From positions 682,001 through 746,000 of the forward strand of contig CAXXPD010000003.1 of assembly GCA_963666415.2 (NCBI GenBank): a stretch of DNA of 64,000 nt, in the 5' to 3' direction. Positions 45,915-53,472 of the stretch are shown one piece after another; the first letter of the stretch is position 1; the number at the start of each line of letters is the position of its first letter. A program made the translations under genes and the position numbers. The notes below the pieces were generated by a model. The model was not told the origin of the DNA, ran no database searches, and worked only from the letters and a program-made list of their open reading frames with translations. This DNA comes from Bin87 sp963666415. GTDB lineage: Bacteria > Chloroflexota > Dehalococcoidia > Lucifugimonadales > UBA3495.

Positions 45915-47364
45915 ATGTTGACAAACACGCAACATCAAGCACCTGACCGGCGACCAAGCAACTCGTGCGACCCAGAACCCCACGCATCGCCGCGGTACCC
46001 CACCCCTTACTGGTCCGACACGATCGCCGCTTTCAGCAACTTCCTCTGGTTGCCGAACAGTACCGCAAACCACGACTCGCTCATCAATACAACACAATCC
46101 TGGGACAGCAAAACCGCCGCCCATTCATGGTTCTCAACCAACCGCATCCCCGCTCCTGATTCAGAACTCCCCAGGATCTACTCGTCAGCCGCAGTTCAGG
46201 ACTCCGCCACCCGCGCCACCACTGGCGCCACCAAGCAACAGGCACGCCGGATCCAAGTCTATCCAGACAGCACACAGAAGATGGCTATCAACACTTGGCT
46301 CACCGCCAGCCGTTGGACCTACAACCTCACCGTCGAGATCCTGTAGTCAGGCATTCCGGCAGTTTGGAAACACATCACCAGCATGGTGATGCCGGAAGTC
46401 AAAACCCTACATCCCGAATGGGACTCGGTTCCCTACCAGGTGAAGCGCACGGCAGTCAGGGACGCCTGCCGGGCCATGAGCAACGTCAAGACCTTCAACC
46501 TGGAACTCAAGGCAGACCAAGCACACGGCAACAGAGCCGACGAAGAGTTCGCCCAACTCGGCTACCGCAGCCGGAAGAACCCCAAGCAGTCCTGCTACAT
46601 ACCAGACGACGCCGTGACGGAGCACGGCGTCTATCACACCATGCTCGGACCGCTGCGGATGGCCGAAGCCATCCCGGCGGAGCACAAAGAATGCCGACTG
46701 GTGCGGGAGCACGGCCGGTACTGGCTCATCGTTCCTTACCCGGCGCAATGCGACATTGAGACCCCAAGCGGTGATGGCGTAGTGGCGCTCGACCCCGGCG
46801 TTCGCACCTTTCTCACCTACTTTTCCGAAACCGAATGCGGCAAGCTCGGCCACCACGCCTTCGGGCGCATCCAACGGCTCTGCCACTGGCTCGACGACCT
46901 AATCAGCCGCACTGCCAAGGCACCCAACCGACGAAAACGTCGGCAAATGCGCAGCGCACCGGCGCGAATGCGGCAGCGAATAACCAACCTCGTGGACGAA
47001 CTCCACTGGCAGCTGGCTCGCTGGTTGACCAGCAACTACCGGATCATCCTGCTACCAACTTTCGAGACCCAAGACATGACCCAAAGGGCTGGCCGGAGAA
47101 TCCGCAGCAAGACCGCCCGCATGATGCTCACTTTCCGCCACTTCGAGTTCAAGCAACGCTTGAAGTGGAAAGCCAGGCAGCGCGGCTCATTGGTCCTCGA
47201 CATCAACGAGGCGTACACCAGCAAGACCCGCAGTTGGGACGGCAGCATCAAGTCCAACTCGGGCGGTGCCAGTGTTATCAGGGACGAGAGCGGGTTCGGA
47301 ATGGACCGTGACGTAAACGGTGCCCGTGGGATATTCCTGCGGGCTTTGGGAGACAGCCCCTTCC
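45915..47364 (+). pseudogene. TnpB-family RuvC nuclease, amber-interrupted and 3'-truncated
   Basis: The N-terminal part to 46346 contains the TnpB start pattern RRIQVYPDSTQKMAINTWLT and SRWTYNLTVEIL before TAG 46344. In frame after it comes SGIPAVWKHITSMVMPEVKT and a full RuvC core: VVALDPGVRTFLTYFS (Asp), YRIILLPTFETQDM (Glu), FEFKQRLKWKA and MDRDVNGARGIFLRAL (Asp). The zinc-finger cysteines usual between RuvC-II and RuvC-III are absent (EAYTSKTRSWDGSIKSNSGG). The IS66 element at 47365 cuts off the extreme C-terminus. TnpB proteins are RNA-guided nucleases of IS200/605 and IS607 elements; no TnpA is seen. Confidence 0.8.
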
Positions 47365-47372
47365 GTAACTGT

Positions 47373-48679
47373 TCAGATTTGAGGGGAAGTGAGCAGTTGG
47401 CGGCAGGCGGCGAGGGGGTTCAGGCCTCGTGCGCGCCAGGTGCCGAAGATGGATGCCAGCGTCATCTTGCTCTCGGTACCACGTTCCGACCGGGTGCCCC
47501 CGCTGATCTTGCGGCTGATAACCACATGGCGCAGGCTGCGCTCGGCGGGGTTGTTGTCCGACGGCACGTCCGGTTCGGCCACGAAGACGAAGAGTTCCTT
47601 GATGTGGCGCTCGATGCGCCGGCACAGCCGGCCCTGCAGAGCTAGCGGGTCAGCCAGGAAGGGCTGGCAGATGACCAGCAGCTGCCGCTCCCAGGCCAGT
47701 TGAGCGGTGCGCCGTCGTTGTGCCTGAGGATGGGTGAAAGACCTGGCCTCGACATAGAGCTGATGGACTGCCGCGGCCCACTGGGCCAGCGCGGTGTCCT
47801 TGGGGTAGAGCGCCACCAGGTCGTGGATATCCCGCAACAGGTGGGCCCAGCACCGTTGCTTGGGGCCATCGTAATGGTGGTAGGCGGCGTAGAAATCGCT
47901 GACCAGCACTCCGGAGAATGATTCGCCCAGCGCTTCGTCCACCACCGCCTTGCCCCGACCCCGCCGCAGGAAGTAGCGCTCGGTGGGGGTGCTGAAAGTC
48001 CAGACGTAACCGTTGTTCCCATTTTGACGCCAGCCGGTTTCGTCGGCGTGGACCACTGGGCTGGCGCGGATGCGGTCCAGGATCGCGGCCACCGCTGGTT
48101 GGGCCTGTTGCGCGGTCTGGTGAATGGCGCTCACGATGGCCCCCACGCTGAGGCGCAGCTGATGGACGGTGCGCAGATACCACTGGATGCTGCGGATCGG
48201 CAGCCGCCCTTCTTCCCGTAGCGTGGCGATGCGGCTGATCAGGTTGACGCCCAGGCGTTGGCGCCCCAGTGCCACGCCGTCCAGTTGCGCGGTGGGCACT
48301 CGGCGCCGCCGACACACTGGGCAGGTCCTGGCGATGCAGACCTGCTCGGTGACTTGCACCGGAACCACCGGCAACTCGATGACTTCCCGGGTGCGCTGGA
48401 CCCAGCCGCCAGTCAGGTGCGTCCCGCAATCGGGACAGCTCTCCACCACGTGCTCCACCCGATGGGTCGGTGTCATGCGCCGGCGGGCGAAGCCGTGGCG
48501 TCGCTGCTTGCTGGGCTGCTGCTGCGCTGGCGGCGGGCGGCCCGAACTGGAAGGCCGGCAACCCGCCGCTCCAACCGCTCAATCACCCGCTGCTGTTCCA
48601 GAACGGTGGCCTGCAGTTGGGCGATGATGGCGATGAGAACATCGCGACTGGCGGTGGTCAGGTCAATTTCGGTATCCAC
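47373..48679 (-). pseudogene. IS66-family transposase (TnpC), split by a frameshift
   Basis: The N-terminal frame 48679-48473 gives a leucine-zipper-like start (MDTEIDLTTASRDVLIAIIA ... LQATVLEQQRVIERLERRVA). The main frame from about 48510 (KQRRHGFARRRMTPTHRVEH) carries the zinc-binding CPDCGTHL...CPVC and the DDE core: VVHADETGWRQNG, LVSDFYAAYHHYDGPKQRCW and PSDNNPAERSLRHVVISRKI. The two overlap in a CAGCAGCAGC-like run, where slippage could fuse them. ATG 48476 alone would give 367 residues. Confidence 0.8.
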
Positions 48680-48784
48680 TCCCTCTATATGACATAACCA
48701 CCGCCACCCGTGCCAGCGTTCGGCAACCCGCCTTCGGCCAATTTACTTCACCAAGTCTTGTATGTTGAATGAGGACTTCACAGA

Positions 48785-48925
48785 GGTGGAGTGGGTGCGG
48801 CAGACCGATCAAGTCTTGGTCATCAAAGACCGTTGTTCAGCGAGGGTCGCCGCACCCGTCCCCAAAGAGCCCGAACAGTTGCCTGGGCCGAATCGAGCCC
48901 GCATCGTGCAAGAACGGGCCAGTAC
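48785..48925 (+). ncRNA. Predicted IS110 bridge RNA, copy 2
   Basis: Target loop: stem GGGTGCGGC (48793-48801)/GCCGCACCC (48849-48857), extended by GACC/GGTC, and capped by hairpin GGTC-ATCAAA-GACC (48818-48831). On the 5' side CAAGTCT (48810-48816) equals the left target; on the 3' side TGTTCAG (48834-48840) is the complement of the right target CTGAACA. Donor loop: stem GCCCG/CGGGC (48869-48873, 48915-48919) capped by GGGC/GCCC. ACAGTTG (48875-48881) equals the element's right end, and CGTGCAAG (48905-48912) pairs with its left end CTTGTATG with two G-T wobbles. This matches the bridge RNA architecture described for IS621. Confidence 0.8.
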
Positions 48926-48952
48926 TCCACTGGGACTTCATAGGAGGCAATC

Positions 48953-49915
48953 ATGGGGCAAGAAGGAATCTACGTAGGCATTGACGTCGCAAAGGCCAAG
49001 GTGGACGTTGCCGTCCGGCCCACGGGCGAGAGATGGGAGGTTCCCCGCGACGAAGCAGGAATCCCGCAGTTGGTTTCCGAGATGAAGACCCTCGGACCGT
49101 CATTGGTGCTGCTGGAGGCTACGGGCGGCCTGGAACTACCGCTGGTGGCTGCTCTGGCCGCCGAGGCACTGCCGGTGGTCGTCGTCAACCCGCGCCAGGT
49201 GCGGGACTTCGCCAGGGCTACTGGGAAGTTGGCCAAGACCGACGCCCTGGACGCCGCCGTGCTGGCCCACTTTGCTGAGGCGATCCAGCCCCCCGTGCGT
49301 CCTCTGCGCGACGCCGAAACCCAGGAGCTCAACTCCCTCACTGCCCGGAGGCAGCAGGTGATGACGATGCTGGTCTCGGAGAAGAACCGCCTCGGCGCCG
49401 CCACCAGCGCCGTCCGTCCCCGCATTGCGGCCCACATCACCTGGTTGGAGCAGGATCTAAACGACCTTGACCAAGGCCTGCGACCGATGCTCCGGCAGAG
49501 TCCGGTGTGGCGGGAGAAGGACGACCTCCTGCGCACCGTTCCCGGCGTGGGTGAGCAACTCTCCCTCACGCTGCTGGCCAACCTGCCCGAGTTGGGCACC
49601 CTTGACCGTCGTCAGATCGCCGCACTGGTGGGCGTGGCTCCCTTCAACCGCGACCGCGGCGCCATGCGGGGCAAACGGCACGTCTGGGGCGGACGCTCCC
49701 GGGTCCGAGCTGTCTTGTACATGGGGACGCTGGCTGCCACTCGCTTCAATCCCGTCATCCGGGACTTCTACCAGCGGCTGCTGGCCGCCGGTAAGCCGAA
49801 GAAGCTGGCTCTGGTCGCTTGCATGCGCAAGCTGCTCGTCATCCTCAACGCCATGCTCAAGCAGCGCTCATCCTGGAGGGACATCACTCCGGCAATCGTC
49901 GTTACTTCCTCTTGA
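48953..49915 (+). CDS. IS110-family DEDD transposase, copy 2
   Basis: 320 residues, differing from copy 1 at one residue (GGR). Start ATG 48953 follows TAGGAGGCAATC, just after the predicted bridge RNA. Intact; with its RNA it is probably an active recombinase. Confidence 0.93.
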   Translation: MGQEGIYVGIDVAKAKVDVAVRPTGERWEVPRDEAGIPQLVSEMKTLGPSLVLLEATGGLELPLVAALAAEALPVVVVNPRQVRDFARATGKLAKTDALDAAVLAHFAEAIQPPVRPLRDAETQELNSLTARRQQVMTMLVSEKNRLGAATSAVRPRIAAHITWLEQDLNDLDQGLRPMLRQSPVWREKDDLLRTVPGVGEQLSLTLLANLPELGTLDRRQIAALVGVAPFNRDRGAMRGKRHVWGGRSRVRAVLYMGTLAATRFNPVIRDFYQRLLAAGKPKKLALVACMRKLLVILNAMLKQRSSWRDITPAIVVTSS

Positions 49916-50053
49916 CATCAAACACAGTTGCTGAACAGTTACCTCGCCTTCGGCCAATTCACCTCACCAAGTCTGAACTGTTACGAGCCACCTCGGCCAT
50001 TGACCTCCCGGCATCGGTGTGGTACCGTCGGGGCGCACAAACGAATATAGATT

Positions 50054-50147
50054 CTCGCGGGAGCTTGGTTAAGCTAGGCTGAGAGGGTGGCCGTAAAAGC
50101 CGCCGACCGAAATACCTGATCCGGATAATGCCGGCGTAGGGATACGA
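50054..50147 (+). promoter_or_regulatory. TPP riboswitch (THI element)
   Basis: The conserved aptamer strings are present in order: CGGGAGCTTGG, GGCTGAGAGGGTGG, GACCGAAATACCTGATC and CGGATAATGCCGGCGTAGGG. It lies in the leader of the SSS transporter and is followed by a terminator, so thiamine pyrophosphate should switch transcription off. Confidence 0.93.
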
Positions 50148-50160
50148 AACGCCACTCCTT

Positions 50161-50195
50161 ACCGCCGCGTTCAGAAAACTTGGCGGTTTTTGTTT
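50161..50195 (+). terminator. Riboswitch expression-platform terminator
   Basis: The stem ACCGCC (50161-50166)/GGCGGT (50182-50187) is followed by TTTTTGTTT, 14 bases after the aptamer and upstream of the transporter ribosome site. Confidence 0.7.
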
Positions 50196-50237
50196 GTCGA
50201 GCGTCGTTGGAAGGCGGTACAAAAAGGAGGGGCCATT

Positions 50238-51755
50238 ATGCTGGATACCACTTTTGGCATTGCGACCGTATTGGTAGTCTGCGCCGTATTCTTGATCCTG
50301 GGCGTCATCTACATCGGACGCCGCCGACAGAGCGTTGAAGAGTACACCGTGTCGCGCAACCATGCGCCGGTTAACGTTGGCATCGCCACACTGGTGGCCT
50401 CAATGTTTGGCACGTGGGTGTTGCTCAGCCCGGGCGAGTCGGGGGCCAACTTCGGCATCGTGTCGCTGGTTGGCTATGCGCTGGGCATGGCAGGCATCCC
50501 GGTGATGTTCATGTTTGTCGGCCCACGGATCCGGCAACTGATGCCCAACGGTCATTCGGTTACGGAGTACGTGAAACACCGGTTCGGAACTCCGTCATTC
50601 GTCGCCATCGGGGTAGTCATCATTTTCGTGATGGGCATTTTCATCACCGCCGAAATGACGGCCATCACCGCGGCGGTGAGCATCCTGACCGGCTCGCCGG
50701 CATGGGCCACTGCCGTTGCGGTGGGTGTGGTGGTGGTGGCGTACACGGCCTACGGCGGCCTGCGCGTGTCCATATTCACCGACCGCATCCAATTCTGGGT
50801 GTTGATACCGGTGCTGCTCCTGTTGGTGGTAGTGGCTGCGGTCCTGGTTGGCGGAACCGGTGTATGGGACTCCGCCGCTCAGGCTGGGCTTCTCTCGGTG
50901 AGCTCTTCCGGCAGCTACTTTTTCGCCGTCGTGCTGATAATCGGCATCGTGGCGTCAAACGCCTTTCACCCCGGCATGTGGCAGCGCGTGTACACGGTGG
51001 AGAGCCAGCGCGCGCTCAACCGAAGCCTCTGGGGAGCCGCCGCGCTGGCTATACCGATTACGTTCCTGATGGGGATGGCGGGCATCGCCGCCGTGGGCAA
51101 TGGTTCCGTCGGCCCGTTTGAGTACCCGAGAGTTGCCGCCGCCCTATTCACTCTGGCATCAGACGTGTTCCCGTTGTGGATGCACTTCCTGCTGCTGGTG
51201 TGTGCGCTAATGCTGGCCATGAGCACGCTCGACACGATGATGAACGGACTCGCCAGCAGTGTCGCAACTGATCTCTCCAGCTTTGGTGTTCAACGCAGCA
51301 CCTTGATGGTGCTGGCCCGCGGCGTTACCGTCGTTATCTCCATCCCAGCCATCATCGTCGGCGCGCAGGGATTTAGCGTACTGTACGTGTTCCTCATCGC
51401 TGACCTGCTGGGAGCGGCCATCGCGGTGCCGATGCTGGTTGGCCTTTACTCCCGACGGATGCCCGGATGGGGGGTGTTGCTGGCCGGGGGAGTCGGTATT
51501 ATCGTCGGCGCGTTGTTCTATCCGGCCCCTGATCTTATCTCCCCCACGGGTTTCGGCTTCACCGCGCCAACGGTTTTGGGACTAGCAGGGGGGCAAATGT
51601 TCTGGGCCTTCGCCTCCGCATTGGTAGTCTCGTCCGCAATTTCCGCCGTGGTGGTTCTGATACGGCGAATGACCTCCCCCCAACAACAGTACGACTTCAC
51701 CATCCTGAGTTCGAACGTGCTGCTGATTGACGAGCCCGCCGCCGGTAACGACTAG
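50238..51755 (+). CDS. Sodium:solute symporter, probably for a thiamine precursor
   Basis: 505 residues from ATG 50238, preceded by AAAAAGGAGGGGCC; the frame to 50190 lies in the terminator region. About 13 hydrophobic helices of the SSS/PanF family: PVNVGIATLVASMFGTWVLL, the SSS core around VVVVAYTAYGGLRVSIFTDR IQ, and SLWGAAALAIPITFLMGMAG. The TPP riboswitch argues for uptake of thiamine or its pyrimidine precursor; an SSS transporter under THI control was earlier proposed as ThiV. Specificity is inferred only from the regulation. Confidence 0.85.
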   Translation: MLDTTFGIATVLVVCAVFLILGVIYIGRRRQSVEEYTVSRNHAPVNVGIATLVASMFGTWVLLSPGESGANFGIVSLVGYALGMAGIPVMFMFVGPRIRQLMPNGHSVTEYVKHRFGTPSFVAIGVVIIFVMGIFITAEMTAITAAVSILTGSPAWATAVAVGVVVVAYTAYGGLRVSIFTDRIQFWVLIPVLLLLVVVAAVLVGGTGVWDSAAQAGLLSVSSSGSYFFAVVLIIGIVASNAFHPGMWQRVYTVESQRALNRSLWGAAALAIPITFLMGMAGIAAVGNGSVGPFEYPRVAAALFTLASDVFPLWMHFLLLVCALMLAMSTLDTMMNGLASSVATDLSSFGVQRSTLMVLARGVTVVISIPAIIVGAQGFSVLYVFLIADLLGAAIAVPMLVGLYSRRMPGWGVLLAGGVGIIVGALFYPAPDLISPTGFGFTAPTVLGLAGGQMFWAFASALVVSSAISAVVVLIRRMTSPQQQYDFTILSSNVLLIDEPAAGND

Positions 51756-51796
51756 GCAACAGGTGGCCGTGCGAGCGCCACGACCGAGAAACGGCG

Positions 51797-51859
51797 CCCT
51801 TCGACAAGCTCAGGGTGAGCGGTACATAGTTTCGCCCCGCTCATGGTGAGCTTGTCGAA
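51797..51859. repeat. Inverted pair of a common short repeat
   Basis: CCCTTCGACAAGCTCAGGGT and, inverted, GGTGAGCTTGTCGAACCA are separated by about 15 bases, forming a long hairpin after the transporter gene. A related 23-base copy interrupts an IS256 gene at 53903. Confidence 0.6.
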
Positions 51860-51882
51860 CCACATATTGATATTGTTGTTAA

Positions 51883-52800
51883 TTACTTGAACACGGCCAG
51901 GCACTTCGTCGAGTTGAAGATGTAGGTTTCGTACCAATCTACAATCTCTGCCCGGTAGCCCAGCTTGTCCATGGCACCGGCCAGGCACATCTAAACTAAA
52001 GCCAAGGTGGGATGTACATTTAAGTGGCGATGATGATCAGCTGGGTTAAGCCCGTGAATCCCTCTCATCCGTACTTGGAGAACGACCCGGCTCCGTCGTT
52101 TGACCCCCGCCATCTGCGCATTTCACCTTGGCTTTAGTTTAGTTCAGCAATTCCTGCTGCCCGGCGTCCTCGATCTGTTCAGTCGAGATGCGACTCCAGG
52201 CCTGGTAATCACCGGACTTCAACTCCTCGAACCGCGCGCGATCTGACTCGATGTCGGGATAGAGCCAGTGGTGCTTTTCGGTGAGGAAGGCGTGCGACCA
52301 GGACGACGATGCAATCAGCGCCACCCGCCAGGGCGACTCCTGCAATGCCGCGGCAGCAGCGGCTCCCACTTGCAGGCAGCGTTTGGGGACGGGCCGGGCG
52401 GATCCGGCTCGGGGGAGTATTCAGTAGTCCCACCTTTGTTGCGGATGACCCGGCTGCCGTAGCAGTTCAGCAGGAACGGCACCACGGGATAATCGAACCC
52501 CTTGCGGTCGTAGTCCAGGTACAGCAGGGTGTTGAGGATGGCGTGGCCGAGACCGGGCTCGTGCAGCGGCTGGTAGGCGTAGGCCATGTCGACGCCCCGG
52601 TCGATCATGCCCGAAACCAACGCCCGGGCGCCGTCCTTGTGGCCCGCATAGTTGAAGGTGGTATCGGGTGTTTCGCCCCACACGTTGCGGCGCGTGGAAC
52701 CGTCGCCATTGGCGAACGGTTGGCAGTTGAAATCGTCAAAAGCCAGCACACAGAAAGGCGGAATGATGTCTTCTCGGAAATTCTCGTATTGGTCGTCGGT
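51883..52800 (-). pseudogene. LigB-type extradiol dioxygenase remnant
   Basis: Pieces match the intact gene at 59957-61003: C-terminal MCLAGAMDKLGYRAEIVDWY (51883-51990), then after the small transposon SSWSHAFLTEKHHWLYPDIE (52143-52369), and, in a shifted frame, CVLAFDDFNCQPFANGDGST ... PVVPFLLNCYGSRVIRNKGG (to about 52760). The 5' end stops at the IS256 right end at 52801, so the first about 105 residues are lost. Broken by one transposon, one frameshift (near 52370) and the IS256. Confidence 0.85.
51994..52139. mobile_element. 146-bp MITE related to the IS630 element
   Basis: TIRs AACTAAAGCCAAGGTG are perfect, and TA flanks both ends (51992-51993, 52140-52141), as in Tc1/mariner-IS630 elements. 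The right end of the IS630 copy (59840-59860) has nearly the same TIR (CACCTTGGCTTTGGTT), so the MITE is probably mobilised by that family. It interrupts the dioxygenase pseudogene. Confidence 0.8.
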
Positions 52801-53462
52801 AGTGTCCCGTCAAGTAGTGTAAAAGCGCGTCATCCCTTTTGATGTTGATCAGGCCGCTGCGTCCAGCATATTGGGCTCCGGCAGTGCCTCGTTGCCGGCG
52901 GCGTTGGGGATGGTGAGGTAGCGGCGGGCTTCGGCCCACTCGTCGTGTTGCTCGGCCAGCACCGCGCCCACCAGGCGCCGCGCCGATAGCCGGTTGGGAA
53001 AATGCCCACCACGTCAGTCCGGCGCCTTATCTCCCGGTTCAGCCGTTCCTGCGGGTTGTTGGACCACAGCTTCTGCCAGTGGGCCACTGGGAAGGCCGTG
53101 AAGGCCAGGATGTCCGGCACGGCATCCGCCAGCAGTTCGGCCACCTGGGCAAAGGGCTCCCGGAGTTGTTCCACCACTCGGTCCAATTGGCCGTGGACCT
53201 CGGCGGGAGACAGTTGCTGGTAGATGGTGCGGACCATGGTGGCCAGGCCAGGTTGGGCACGCTTGGGCACTCGGGTGAGCAGGTTGGCCATGAAGTGGGT
53301 GCGGCAGCGCTGCCAGCTGGCCCCAGTGAACACCGCGGCGATGGCGTTCTTCAGCCCCTGGTGGGCATCGGAGGTTACCAGCTCCACCCCGCTGAGGCCC
53401 CGAGCGGTCAGCGACCGCAGGAAGGCCAGCCAGAAGGCGCCGTCCTCGCTGGCGCCCACGTC
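52801..53462 (-). pseudogene. IS256 transposase, C-terminal half (first split copy)
   Basis: From 53459 the frame starts exactly at GASEDGAFWLAFLRSLTARG, mid-transposase, and runs through SDAHQGLKNAIAAVF and NNPQERLNREIRRRTD. A one-base loss in a G run near 53010 then shifts the last 50 codons. The right end TAGTGTCCCGTCAAGTAGTG is at 52801. The matching N-terminal half is at 57151-57754 and ends at GMDV, so one IS256 copy was split by a 3.7-kb insertion. Confidence 0.85.
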
Positions 53463-53472
53463 AGTACACGTC

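Larger units (their letters stand above)
48757..49930 (+). mobile_element. IS110-family element, copy 2 (1174 bp)
   Basis: Lies between the CT core dinucleotides at 48757-48758 and 49931-49932. The left flank ends CACCAAGT and the right flank begins GAACAGTTAC, reconstituting an IS66-type end when the element is removed. Near identical to copy 1 in inverted orientation. Confidence 0.9.
47365..49942 (-). mobile_element. IS66-family element interrupted by IS110 copy 2
   Basis: Left end GTAACTGTTCAGATTTG at 47365. The right end, read inward from 49942, is GTAACTGTTC, broken by IS110 copy 2 and resuming at 48758. It carries a TnpC-type transposase on the minus strand and no TnpA/TnpB helpers. 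No flanking 8-bp repeat is seen, so it may have moved into its present place with a deletion. Confidence 0.7.
43622..49984. mobile_element. 6.4-kb compound element bounded by IS66-type ends
   Basis: The outer left end starts GTAACTGTTC (interrupted by IS110 copy 1) and resumes at 44806 with AGACTTGGTGAGGTGAAT. The outer right end, read inward from 49984, is GTAACAGTTCAGACTTGG and continues identically, about 34 bp with one mismatch. GAGCCACC flanks both sides exactly (43614-43621 and 49985-49992), an 8-bp target duplication as expected for IS66 elements, whose ends begin GTAA. Contents: IS110 copy 1, a TnpB fragment, a 183-residue passenger, a second TnpB, an IS66 element and IS110 copy 2. 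Confidence 0.85.

Noticed and set aside
14593..46346. Global reassignment of TAG to glutamine
   Set aside because: TAG is the natural stop of dnaK, ligA and other intact genes here.
51992..52141. The small insertion in the dioxygenase remnant as another copy of the 179-bp MITE
   Set aside because: Different length, ends (AACTAAAGCCAAGGTG) and target (TA), so it is a separate family.
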